Shown: positions 35,377-47,190 of the stretch, piece after piece
How positions within the stretch are numbered: position 1 is the stretch's first letter
How the letters are laid out: each line of letters starts with the position of its first letter
Assembly: GCA_019828545.1 (NCBI GenBank)
Contig: JACVRA010000258.1
Span: 372,001 to 436,000 of the forward strand
Direction of reading: 5' to 3'
From: Paracamarosporium sp. OC-R06-R3
Lineage: Eukaryota; Ascomycota; Dothideomycetes; Pleosporales; Didymosphaeriaceae
Length of the DNA: 64,000 nt
Position numbers and translations under genes: made by a program
The notes under the pieces: generated by a model
What the model was told of the DNA's origin: nothing
Seen by the model: only the letters and a program-made list of their open reading frames with translations
Databases searched by the model: none

Positions 35377-38300
35377 AGGGGGTATGTGCTGGCATTCGGG
35401 GATGTCTTGCCGGTTTGTTTTGTGTTCCGTACTACGGTGGGATGTGAGACCGGTTGAGCTACGCGGTGGGTGTCGTTTGAATTGAAGCCGTAGGTATTTA
35501 TTTATATACGTAGGAATAGTGTAATCAGGTGTATCAGTAACTCTCTATGTATATGCTTGTTATTATCCGAGAAAACATGAGAGTATACAACGATCGCTGG
35601 TTCTCGCCTGTAGCAATAGCATCAACCCATTAAACCATAATATGTTACCCAGGAATAGAATAATACAGGCTTGCAAGGTCTGCATCGTTAATAGCTAGTA
35701 ATCAAGAGGACAGAGGTGGAGTACGTTTAAACCGTGCTAACGAGAAGAAGGAACAGTTTTTCTAGGTAGAGGCTTGAGCCTGGATTAAGCTGGGGTGTCT
35801 GGTGTAGTGAGAAGCATCATGGGCATTGGATTAGTGGTAGCTTATGAGGCTTAATCTTTTACTTGTGGGTTGAATTCTGATCTGGGTGTGATGGCGTAGC
35901 GTTGAAGAAGTAGAAAACGCGGTCTCATAAAATGTTTCATTTTCGAGCAACGAAGTGAAGATACACAAGTACTTTACTTGTATCGAGCTGATCGCAACAG
36001 ACAGCTATCTCAGCTCTTCACAATTCACGAAGTCCGTGGCTTACCTAGAGACTTCTTTACTTCTTTTTTTTTTTGGTGCATTCTGGAGGATTGACTGCGT
36101 GAAGTGGGTGTAGATACACGTGTAGGCTATATCGATTGAGTGTGACGTGAAAGGGGTGACGGAAAGAAGGGGATGGTGAAAAGAGGCTGCACATGACTGG
36201 AGAAAAAAAAGAATAGAGATTGGTAATGGAATGAAGTGACGGAAAGGAACAATAATGAGATAGCATATAGGATATGGAGTTGTGGGGTTGGACAGATGCA
36301 AAAATCTCTCCAGCTGCGCGACGTTGGGATACTCGATGTAAATGACGCAAATAGGGGTCCATTCAAAGGAAGTGTCGATAGCAGGGTCCAAGACGACCAG
36401 TCACGTCATAGTCACCAGAACAGAGGAGTTGCGACAGGGGTTGAAAATACCCGGGTGGTGAAGGTGTACAGAACTCTAGAAGCACGTGCCTATAAATTGC
36501 GTAGATATGATCCATCCTTTCACCAAAGCGGAGCAACATACGTCGATGTGCTTCGTGGCGAGCTTCATCCTTCCCGCAGACCCTGCATTAGCTCACAATC
36601 CCACCTACGGCATGACACGGAAGCCGGTAAGTGGTGGCAATATGCACTTGCCCGTAAAAGAAACGCATCGAATCTCCTTTTCACCGCTAACTCCATGTTG
36701 GCAAGGGTATCACCTCGGTATTACGGGAGCTCGTCGTATCGGTCCCAATCGTCCTTCAGTTCGCCCGGTCCGATCCCACGGCTACTTAATTGCCGGACCG
36801 CAGCGAACCCCATCTGCTCGGTTCTTAGCCTCTGAGTCCCACGTGTCTATGCAAATCATCGGCGGGCCGCGCGTGACGTGTTGATTGTGCGGCTCGGGTT
36901 TACCGGGGTATGGTCAACCAGCTTCCTTTCACGATACGACCACATGACAATGCAGCGTACCACTTGGAGATCTTCAACGCACTGTATGGCCGGGTTTTAG
37001 GGGTTTTGAAGGAGGCAATCATGTCCTCCAGAGTATGTTTGATGATAAGCGTACTTTATTGACATGAGAACGAATGCTCATGTGATGGCCTAGCGGTGCG
37101 CTCATCATGGTTATCGCAGGTAGTGACTGATCCAAGCAGCTAGGTTGAACTTGCAGCTGATAGAGAAGTGATTCCCGAAGCAAAGGAGAGTTACAGTGAT
37201 CCGTTGATTAGATCAGGTCCAAGTTAAAGGAACGGTTGAGCTTTGACGTTGGGCACCTAGACCCGAGAGTAATTTGAAGCCATCGTATCTAGTCGGCACT
37301 AGCGGCATTGTTTGGATAGGTATCCACTACAGCTGAGAGCTCCATTTGATGCCACGCCCCGCCCCGCTCTTTCGCTGTTCCTTGGAGAATAGATCTAATG
37401 CAGCGTTTACCTTGTGGCTTTCGGTTCACTAGATCAGACGCTGGATAGCGCTTCATCCTTCCGTAAATATTATCGTGTTTGCAGTTGACATCCTTGTAAC
37501 GTACATTCTACTGGTGCGTTCATTCAGTTCAGAACGACATCGTTGTGTCACCCCTCCAGTTCGTCGAAGTGGGGCCTGTCATCGCGGTCGCTAAGAGAAG
37601 CAGGCGACGCTTTGCCGTCGTTCGCTCACCGAAACGAGCATGATTCTTCGTTTCGAATTTCTAATGACGGCGAGTACCGTCTAGACAATGGTGACCCATG
37701 CCGTCGCCTCAAGCGCATCTAACATGTTGCTGACATACGAGGCGTTGTGCTACCACACCTGAAATGCGAACTCCACATTGATGCAGCAGTCTCCTGAGTT
37801 TGTTGTTCTGGACCAGCAATACGTATGCGCTTCTGACATCAGTGAGCGAAACCGAAGCCTCTAATGCTGGGTAAACTTCCCGCCCATTGCGCACCGCAAT
37901 AACTGCACTATGGGCGCCATATAAATGGGATATTCCCGTTCCAGGGGGGTAGTGTGGTGGGGTGAATGGTGCAACATAGGCGAGCTGTTCCACCGTGTCG
38001 GGACATCGTGCAGGAAAGCAGATCAAGTGACAATTTAGCGCAGCGTAATCGGAGTGGTTATGACCTTCATGCAACCAGCTCAACGGGCTGGTACAGGTCC
38101 GCACTGACGTGCCGGTTCGAGTTAGCATGACCAGGGCCCTGCATCTTGCATTCTTTTGAACCCAGTCTCTGTCGATTCAGACATTGAGGTTAATCTCTCC
38201 CCCGCAGTGAACATTGAGTACTGCAGTTGTCTGTCACATCCAATCGACCGAAAGCGATAACACTTTCGACAAGCATGCTAGCAGCAGAACGGTCCTTCCT

Positions 38301-39166
38301 ATTGCGTCATTGTTCTTTCCAAATTTTTGTTCTTGCATTTCACCACAGGAATTCTTCACTCTCGATAAACATCTTTGCCGCCTGATGCGCGAGCGAAGCG
38401 CAGTCCCAGGTTTGTAGCATGATGGAAATGGAATGATCGCTACTACCACACCTTGTTGCCGCCAAGGGTTTAAACAAGGTTGTACAGTAACACATAACAG
38501 TACGGCTGGATGTGAGCTGAAACCCGCTTTCAAGTTCAAAGCCAAGCTATACGGCGTTTCCCTTGGATGTGCATACCGATCCTCGCTGGCGAGTCGATGT
38601 TCTGGAAGCTTTCGTCATGTTGATATGGTTGCATGTACGGGTGAACTTAATGCTTCCTCAATGTCCATTCGATTTGTAGTTCACGCGGGTAAATGAAGGT
38701 GTAGAGAGGGATATCCTGGGACGCTAGGTTCTCGACTAATCGAGTCCCATATGGCCTGCAGCAGTAATGCACCACGATCGGTCTCCCCAGGGGGCTGCAG
38801 GATCTGTTTAGTGGGATGTCCCAACAAATACTGATGTGTGGAGTAGTCGCTCTGCTATTGTAAGCAATAGCCTGGTACATGTGAAGTGGCAATTCTCTTT
38901 TGTGACGGTAACATACTCAACATTGGTAATATAGTACAGCATTTTAAACTTAGTACCATGACTTATGGAGAAAGGAAAGTGTAGCCTGAGGCATCACTGA
39001 GCTATTGGATAGATATATGATTAGTCTTAGCATAAGTGTGGTAACTACGCTGATGTCTATACATGAGAAGGGGGCTTTGCGGAATTACGAAGTTGTTACA
39101 AATGCAGTGGTTGACGTCGAATATGTTATTTCGTGCGTGCGACTCAAGCTCCTTGGTCCAGCAGCT

Positions 39167-39197
39167 GCAGGCAGGCAGGCAGGCAGGCAGGCAGGCA
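39167..39197. repeat. (GCAG)n microsatellite
   Basis: Seven perfect GCAG units and a partial one, preceded by CAGCT. A typical slippage-prone tetranucleotide tract, outside any supported gene. Confidence 0.95.
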
Positions 39198-39361
39198 ATG
39201 GCTTTGAATCGCGGCTGCTCTTCGATGTCGAGCGTAGATCCTGGTCCATATTTCTAGTTTATCAGAAGGGTCCTGACTGTTGTATGGTTTCACTTTCAGG
39301 CTCTTTTGGAAAATATGAATGGGGAAAAAGAAGTGGTGTGTTCGCGGCTGGATTGTGTGCT

Positions 39362-39418
39362 GCTTGGAGCTTGGAGCTTGGAGCATGGAGCATGGAGGGA
39401 ACATGGAGCTTGGAGCAT
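39362..39418. repeat. heptamer minisatellite (GAGCTTG/GAGCATG)
   Basis: Degenerate 7-bp units alternating GAGCTTG and GAGCATG. The same heptamer, inverted (CATGCTC), forms another array at about 46462-46510. Confidence 0.85.
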
Positions 39419-40892
39419 CGCTCAATCAGCCGCTGCATGAGTACCCTGAGCATTTGGCATGATGATGGGCGTCATCGGGCGATGTTCCGCCTCCGTCGCT
39501 TGATGGTTCTCGAGATAGTAAAGAATCGGTGTGCTCGTACTACCACATTCTGCTCGACCATGCTTTGACGCAGGGATTTGAGAAGCCGATAACATGGAAT
39601 GCAATGTGACACCAGGGTTAGTGCTGACTGCATAGTAGAGCAAGGTAAAGCTGCAGAGCCTGCAAAGGATGGGAAGTGGAAATCAATAGAGTGGCTGTTT
39701 CTGGTGAGAGGTGATGGTGGCTCTCACCGATCGGATTGCGAGAAGTGAAGACAGTAACCAACGGGGAGCAAGCCTTCGGGGCGCGAATGGGGCTATGTTC
39801 GTTTCCATGTCGATTGCCCGTGGCTGCAGGCTGCCCGGAGTGCTGACATTGGCAGCATTAGGTAAAGGCGCTTCTTGGAGGAACTGCTAGCCGCGGTTCT
39901 CGAGAAAGCAGACGGTCCAGACGCTGGTCGAGCGGTCCAAAGCCAGGCGCTGCAGCCGGCCGCAAGCAGTGCGTCACGCACTGCACGTCGCGGGGATGTC
40001 GTCACCTCGAGTAGCTTGGTGTGGGGAAGACGGCTGTCTCGCCCTCCCTCCACGAAGCCCCCCAGGCTCACCTCTGGCGGACCCAGGTCGAAGGAAGGAG
40101 GACCGGGGTCATCTTGGATCGCACCCCTGGCCCTCGAGAAAGCGCGCAGGCCGAGTGCGGCGTCTGCTCGAGGCCGCGGCCTGAATCCTTCGGTATCGAC
40201 GTCGACGAGAGAATAGCCCCGAGGCTCAGGGTTGCAAAGGGCAGCAGCGCTACCACGTTTACTACCTTGGGCCCGTCGACTAATGCTGTTTCCGGTAACG
40301 CCTGGCGTGCTCGTCTCTGCTTGCGCCAACGACCACCTGTCAACCTCGCTCTTCCCCACACCACCACGCCGTGTTTCTTGTGTATTGCCCGCTCGCCCTT
40401 GCAATCGCCCTTGCAACCCCCATCCAAACGCTACCGACCTCCGCCGTCTGCTCCGCCTGCTCCGCCTGCGGTCTCCAGCAGGGTTTGTCGCAGCGGCGAG
40501 GGTGGTGGCTTCGGTCTCTGCCACCCTCCAACAGCGGAAGGAGCTACCCGTTAGGGATAGCTCCATCTCGCGGCTATTGAGGAGCCTTCGCGGAAATAGA
40601 GCCCAAGAGTACGGGTCTCGCTATCGAGATCGAACCTCTTGTTCAGGCTCAGGACCCCCACTGCTTCGTCGTTCAGGCCGACCGACTGACAATGCGCGCA
40701 TGTTTCTCGGTGACAGCAACGTACCAGGACCAGGGCCGCCGGGGATGGTATGCTCAAGCAATCGATTGGAGCTGGTGCACCGCAGAGTCCACCCACAAGC
40801 TGTTCTCGACCCCTGAGGCGCGTCGTGGAATTCATCCAGTCCAAAATGCCCTCAACTCCTCGCTGGATGTGGGATGACTGCTCTAAAAATAT

Positions 40893-41523
40893 TTACCGTC
40901 TCCGCAAACCCCGGAACCAATCGAGTGTTGCTTCGACCTTGCGTGCGTACTGTGGGTGCAGATGTTCACCATTGTGTTCGCGTTGAGCCATCGAGCGCTT
41001 CATCCCCTGACTGAGCAAAGGAAGTAGATTGTTGCAAAACTCCACAGCTTCCACAAGAGAGCCAGTCGTGTTCCAGGCGATGTTGTCACCATTCAAGCAT
41101 GGCGGTGCCAACTCAAGCGTCGAGCGCACAATGCTCCAAACATGGGGTCCTGGTCGCGGCATACACGCACTGCTGATACATGGCAACATCCGCCAAAGCC
41201 CATGCTTTCTCTTGCTCGCGGCTTTATTTTCTTCGTACATATTCTGCAACATCCATCGTAAGGCTTCATATGACCGGCTAAACACCTATTGATCTTCAAA
41301 AATGCCGACAGCAGGCTGAGATCCAGAAGAGATGATGCCAACGCCGACGAAGGGCGAGTCGCGTGTTACTTGTTGTTTCCCATATTAAGAGTGTCCAAGC
41401 ATTCGCACCAGAGCAACGCCCCACTGTTTGTGCCGGTTCGAACTTCGAAGCGAGGAGCGATACAGAGAGCATTGGCCTGTTGGCAGAATTGAGAGCCTGC
41501 AACCCTATCTGTTTGCTTTTCAT
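40893..41523 (-). CDS. weak candidate gene, unknown, possibly decayed
   Basis: Two neighbouring minus-strand frames look more protein-like than their surroundings. The downstream one (41285-40893, 130 codons) follows an AATAG acceptor and includes RSYEALRWMLQNMYEENK, MPRPGPHVWSIV and EATLDWFRGLRRR. The upstream one begins at an ATG (41523) with MKSKQIGLQALNSANRP. Several GT donors in the upstream frame could join them, but none is clearly best and one joining option meets a stop. I recognise no family. It may be a real small gene, a relic or chance. Confidence 0.25.
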
Positions 41524-43588
41524 CAGCCCTTAGTCAGGTATTTACGTGCTGCGCTTATCTCGGTGAGCCTTCGGTGTTTTCGAATGGATGATTGTTGCCA
41601 GAGATAGCTGCTTAAAGGCCAACTTACAACAGGCCGGGCGCTTTGCGGCATTGATCCCATGGGATTAGGCTCGGTCCGAGTATGGTCTAGGGTTCGGCAT
41701 GGCTGGTGCGTGGTACCGAGCCCACAAGCGTATTTACAATATGCGACATCTTTTGTGCCTACGCCTGTATAGCTGGCCCTGCTCGGTCAGTGTCTCGCGT
41801 GGAAGCGGCAGTATCTCCGCGAATGCAAGACACCATGCTCGCCTCATGCTGCCTCAATAATGACGCAACCTTCTTCAGACGACACGTCTACATTGGTACC
41901 CAAGTCTTCTATGGATCCCATGCCGTTATCAGCGGCGATGAAAGCTTTACTTTGCGGTCAACTTGCCAGAAACATTCAACACACAGATTACATTACCGAA
42001 ACTTTTCAGGGTTTGAATATGTTTTGTAACTTATGAGTCGCCAGAGGGAAAAATAGACAGTCCTGCAATGGCGTAGCGTCCCCCCAAACAAGCCACTCTG
42101 GCTCGATCTTCCACAATCGTGGGATCGTGCCACACCTACACAACGTTAATATCCGTACGCCATGCACGCGCACGCCAACACTGTCCAAGAGTAACGCGAT
42201 TCGACCGCGGATGTTCTCCCGCGGACCGATGCCTGCTGATCTGCAAGAGCAAGGTATCTACCCCAGCATGTGCAGATATGTACAGGAGCTTGAATTAGGC
42301 CTGCAAGCAGACCCGGACCATGTTCTCTTCAGCCGACTCCAGGTACCTTGCTCTTTTTGATGTTGGTTGCAGTTGGCTCAGCGATATTGATTGTCTCAAT
42401 CTTGAGTAACGGCTCAGTGAGCATCGCCTTTATCAAGCCCAGAAGGGGACTCCGGTACGAGGGCCTGTTGTCCGAACAGAAAGCTCGCCACCGGTCTACA
42501 GACGCCTTCCACTTGATTACCATGCCGTAACAGGTGCTCGGGACGGCATCCTCAAGGCACTAGTTGCGTTGCTCGCGCTCAGCGAGAGCGGCAAGGCCAA
42601 CTGTCACGCTTGCGTCTTCGGTAAGGTAAGTTGCTGTAAACAGGCGCCGACAATCAACCTGAGCAGAACCCTGCAGAATTTTCCTGTTGGCCGCCGTTTC
42701 GGACAAACATGATCATGATTCTGCTCGAGATATGCGTGTTGGAAATCATAATATCGCGATTAGCCGACGGCACGGCACTGCGTCAGACGATAGCAACCCC
42801 AAAAGATCGTAGACTGACAGGCCTGCTATGAGCAGCAAGCGCTCAGTCAGGACCGCGGGTCCGTCTGCCGTCAGGACGCCGCTCACGGTGGAGCACGCTT
42901 GCAGCGGCTAGTGCATGGCGCTTTCGCTGCGCAATGGCCTAGAGCCCTGATCGCAGATGTGGGTTGGCGCGCCGCCGCCAAGCGGGGGCATGATATATTG
43001 GTCTGCGATCATCAGCCGCATCGTCAACGAGCACGCGCGCGGTATGTAGCGGGCGACCAAAAGGTGACAGGCGCGATCACGAGAGACAAGTGACGAGTCG
43101 ATCGTTGGTGGCTGCGGAGGGCAGTCTCGTGCCCAGGACCATCCCCACCGGAGCGAGTGCGGGCGGCAGAGCACAGGCTGGCCGAGTACACGGCGCGCTC
43201 GCTGCAGACTGGCAGACGATCCCTGAGCGACAGGGTGCCCAAATATGCACGTATTTCAACGGCTGGCGGGTCCCCAGCAGACGCTCGTGCTTTCACTGGT
43301 CGATTCCGCTAGTGTGTCCACCCTGGTCACTCTGAGATTTCGACGACCTCACAGTGCTCCAGCCATGTTAACACTACCCCAAATGCTGCTAAGAGGATGT
43401 CCTGCAGCTTAAACAGCGCCGGGACGCGAACTATCATTCGACGCCCGGACCTGCAAACGTGTGGCTTGAATATTTAGTCTCCCGTCCTCCCTCCGGGGAA
43501 CGGTCGGATTCCCTCCTCCATCAATGTGATCTTCGTTTCCGTTGCACTCCGCACCTCTTCTTTCCTATCACATTCGTTGGTCGTTGCA

Positions 43589-45222
43589 ATGTTTCCGTTT
43601 TCATCATGGATGTTTTCTAATTGGAGTTGGTTTTGTATATTCCTGGCCGCTTTGTATGTCAACCCCACCATTGCCATTGCGACTCATGGTGTCCTTTCTG
43701 CACCCGTCAGCACACTCAGCTGACCAAACTTGGCAGTTTGTTTCGATACGTCAGATTATGGATCAATCTGGCGGCAAATTGGACATATACACCTATACAG
43801 CCGGTTGATGATCCTACCATTACTTCGCAAGATGTAACCGTTATCATCCCAACCGTCGCGGAAGACATCCAACAACTGAAAGAGACGGTCCAAACCGCCT
43901 ACCGTCTCGAGCCCTTTGAGCTCCTTCTTGTGACTCCTGATTCCCGCGTGAAGCGGCTATACCAGATGGTTGAAGAGCTGGGCTGCCCTAAGAAGGTCCA
44001 GGTCTTGTCCGTGAGCCAGGCCAACAAGCGACGTCAGCTCTCGAGAGCAATCCCAGAGGTGCGAACCAAGATTACACTCCTATTGGACGATGATGTATGG
44101 TTGCCAGAGAAGTTCACGAAATGGATGCTAGCACCCTTTGAGGATCCTCGCGTTGGCGGCGTGGGGACAAACCAACAGCTCCGTCGAAAAAACCGAAACA
44201 ACGTCTGGGAGTTCCTGGGCGCGATCTACCTGGTGCGAAGAACCTTCGACTGCACGGCGTGCAACTGGCTCGACGGCGGGCTCCCGTGCCTATCTGGGCG
44301 GGCTGTTGCTTACCGGTCTGAGATTCTACAAGATCCTAACTTTACGCATGGCTTCACCCACGAAACATGGGGCAGCGACCACTTCCTCAACGCCGATGAC
44401 GACAATTTCATTACCCGATGGCTGTTTTCCCACGACTGGAAGATTCAATTGCAGAACCACCGCGAATGCGAGGTGGAGACGACGCTAGAACACGACCCCA
44501 AGTACCTGCGGCAGTGCTTGCGGTGGGTGCGTAGCAACTGGAGAAGCAACCTGACCAGCCTGAGCGAGCTGCATATGTGGTCGTAAGTCGCCGAACACGC
44601 CTGGACAGTTCGCGTCGTGGTGCCAAGCACTACCCCTCCTAGACGCTCACGACTAGAGGCATTCATGGCTAACTCGTTCGGCAACAGGAATTATCCTTGG
44701 TCCATGTACGCCGTCTTCCAAACGACAATCACGCAATGGGCGTTTGTCTACGATGGCATCCTCATTGCGGTCTTCTATCTGGCGCTGGTAGAGGCGGGCT
44801 ACTATGCGGCATCGGACGAGGAGCGAGCCGATACCGAGGAGCGCAATCGCATGTGGTTGTGGGCGTTGTTCCTCGGACACATGGTGTTCTCCAAGACGAT
44901 CAAGCTAGTCCCGCATCTGTTACGAAATCCGGGCGACGTCCGCTTCGTGCCCGTATCGATCCTGTTTGGCTACTTCCACAATCTGATCAAACTCTACGGG
45001 TGCATCACGGTGACAGAGGTGCGTACGGGCTGACGTGTCGGATTGACGGTGGCTAACAAACGACAGACGACGTGGGGCACGCGCGAGGGGGCGGACGCAG
45101 ACGACAACATCAGGATGTTGCCCATCCCGTCCATGGCCTCGATCACGCCGCCGCTGAGCCCGTCGCCGCATGGACGCATGCTCCGCGAGCGCGGAACACT
45201 TATACCGATGGCAGCAAGCTGA
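43589..45222 (+). CDS. family 2 glycosyltransferase, Cps1-like polysaccharide synthase
   Basis: Membrane glycosyltransferase related to fungal Cps1 and hyaluronan-synthase-type enzymes. Exons 43589-43653, 43737-44582, 44688-45018 and 45067-45222 give 465 aa in phase. Exon 1 is only 65 nt and encodes an N-terminal TM (WSWFCIFLAAF). GT-A landmarks are VTVIIPTV, nucleotide-sugar/metal site LLLDDDVWLP (~140), GGLPCLSGRAVAYRS, catalytic ADDDNFITRW and QCLRWVRSNWRSN (the Q/RxxRW motif, ~281). C-terminal TM segments follow (QTTITQWAFVYDGILIAVF; FVPVSILFGYFHNLIKL). The polymer made is unknown; Cps1 of Cryptococcus is linked to a hyaluronan-like polymer. The short last exon has a Pro/Ser-rich tail. 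The ATG at 43610 is an alternative start. Confidence 0.9.
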
Positions 45223-45691
45223 AGTTGTGCCTTCTCGTTTGGTCGGCGGACCCCGGCTAGCAGAGGCGCCGCTTAGCGGGCTAGGGAAAGCCGTAATTTA
45301 GACGCACGACGATCGGTCGAGGTTCGATAGAGGGGAGATTTCACCTTGTTTCTCATTGTTGTGTTTTGTCAGGATTAGCGACGGGAGTTGCTTCGGGCAC
45401 TAAAAGGACCGGACGGATACACGGCGTTCAACAAGGCGTTTTGCGGGTCCGTGGACAGGTCCACGAAAAGGGTAGCGTTTGGGAAGGTTTCGCAATTCAG
45501 GTCTGGCAAGTGTAGTTTATGCAAAAGAAGCGCCTCGGCACCCATGACGCTGGCTCCAAGACGTGATGTTGGTCGGGGTCGTTGCCCACGCGCTGAGGCG
45601 TCGGGGATGCGACGGGCACGGGCCAGGCAGGGCATGGCGCGAACCATCTCCCGCGTCGCCCGCACTTTGGACCCAGATGGGCATCCTGGGC

Positions 45692-45724
45692 GCCCGTGCT
45701 GCCCGTGCTGCCCGTGCTGCCCGC
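45692..45724. repeat. 9-bp tandem repeat GCCCGTGCT
   Basis: Three consecutive units of GCCCGTGCT, the last truncated, in a GC-rich non-coding stretch. Confidence 0.8.
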
Positions 45725-46056
45725 ACGTCTCGAGTGCAAAGGCGGAAGGTGGCCGAGGGTACATGCGTGCTTGTACCGGTACGTGCGCCGGTCAAGTGCG
45801 GAAGAAGCGTGGAGGAGGCGCAAACAGGTGCGGTGTTTTTTCCAAAGCGTGCGTGCCTGCATACAGAGCGTGCACTAGCAGGCGCCCATGGCGCTGAGCC
45901 CTCGGGGGGCCGCCTTCACAGCCAACACGCCCCCAGACGACGCCGCCGCCGCCGCTGTCTGTCGACGCTCGTCGAGCACATGGACCCCCTCGCAGACAGA
46001 CCCTCGCAGACCCTTTGTTCAACCCTTCATGCCCGTCATCTCCCGGCTCCCGCAGG

Positions 46057-46099
46057 CCAGCACCAGCACCAGCACCGGCACCAGCACCAGCACCAGCAC
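46057..46099. repeat. (CCAGCA)n tandem repeat
   Basis: About seven hexamer units CCAGCA, with a single CCGGCA variant. It encodes Pro-Ala or Gln-His dipeptides depending on frame, but no gene is supported here. Confidence 0.85.
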
Positions 46100-46461
46100 G
46101 CACCGGACTCAGGCCGAGGGCTCGCCGGCCCATATCGCGCCCTCGTCATAGCTGCGCCTGGGGTGCAACCGCGCCCGGCTCGCATATGCGTCGAGACGCA
46201 CTCTTCATCAAAATGATAGCCACGACTGCATGCAGCCCACGTCTGTTCCGCCTCCCCGATGCAAACGAATGCACCCCCCTTCGCTCCGGAGAAGGAACGG
46301 CCTTGGTGCGTGCCGTGCTGCACCCTCCCTCTCGCCATTTGGGCCGGCCTCGCCGCCGTCGCATCCACCTGCATCTTCTACGTAGCGGTGCAGATGCGCC
46401 AAGCCCAGATGAACCCCTCAGGAACCATCGTCAGAGGACGTCACACTGTTGCATGTTTGCT

Positions 46462-46510
46462 TCCATGCTCCATGCTCATGCTCCATGCTCATGCTCCATG
46501 CTCCATGCTC
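46462..46510. repeat. heptamer minisatellite CATGCTC
   Basis: Units of CATGCTC, some with an extra C. It is the reverse complement of the array at 39362-39418, about 7 kb away. Confidence 0.85.
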
Positions 46511-47170
46511 GACCCGCGGAGCCTGCTACCCACCTCCCGCAAACGGACTCTCCCGTCGCCTGATGTCTTCATCCAGAGACACTGGACTTCTTCCCAGGCC
46601 CGCTCCCCAAATGCATTCCCTCCTGCTGGGTCCGCGCGAATTTTTCGTGCGTGTCCATTCGCCAGGCCCTGCTCGGTTCGAGCAGGAACACGAAGCATGT
46701 GCCGAAATGTGGGTTATTATGCGCCTTCTTCACCGTTCAGCAATACTTTGCACAACTCTCCCTCCGTGCCTCATCTGGACCATTCGCTCCACCACCCTGC
46801 CTCCAAGGTACATCGTACCAATATCCTGCCCTGCACGTCTGCTCGAGAAAAGAAGCCCAAATTGATGATCCATTGTCCCTTGCTCCATGCTCTCTGCACA
46901 AGTCAATCCTTGCTCATTGTGATGGATTGCATCTGCATCCATCAGCAGCGTCATTTCCATCACTTGCAAATTACATCACACCGTTCCAACGCAGCAATCC
47001 TTTCTGAGCAAGTTTTTTGTTTCCGTTTCGTTTTGGTCTTGCCGTTATCCACGATACAATGAAATTTTACCAGCGCCAGCGTCGGCTCCATACTGGGGCA
47101 CCAACCATCCGACACTTGGCCACTCAAGGTGTCGCACAAGCTCTGCTTTTGATATGCCATGACCACCCAA

Positions 47171-47190
47171 GCATACATACATACATACAT
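47171..47190. repeat. (CATA)n microsatellite
   Basis: Short perfect CATA tract of about five units in non-coding DNA. Confidence 0.9.

Larger units (their letters stand above)
35377..43588. other. 8.2-kb gene-poor region
   Basis: No gene is firmly recognised. A GC-rich block (39.8-40.85 kb) is open in four or more frames on both strands, without family features. A second GC-rich block lies at 42.84-43.33 kb. Microsatellites at 39.17 and 39.36 kb and a weak candidate gene at 40893-41523 are listed separately. Regulatory DNA, decayed repeats or non-coding RNAs are all possible. Confidence 0.4.

Noticed and set aside
35820..35890. tRNA-like A-box and B-box resemblance
   Set aside because: The B-box-like GGTTGAATTC deviates from GGTTCGANTCC and I could not fold an acceptor stem; a tRNAscan run would settle it.
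39793..40816. Overlapping open frames of 177-257 codons on both strands
   Set aside because: Several frames are open at once in GC-rich DNA, which is expected by composition. None has splice structure or family motifs.
38108..41440. GGTTCGA motifs at ~38113 and ~41434 as possible tRNA T-arms
   Set aside because: The 3' half of the B-box does not match and no cloverleaf could be built around either.
45563..46216. 217-codon plus-strand frame
   Set aside because: It runs through GCCCGTGCT and CCAGCA repeats and has only Arg/Ala/His low-complexity content.
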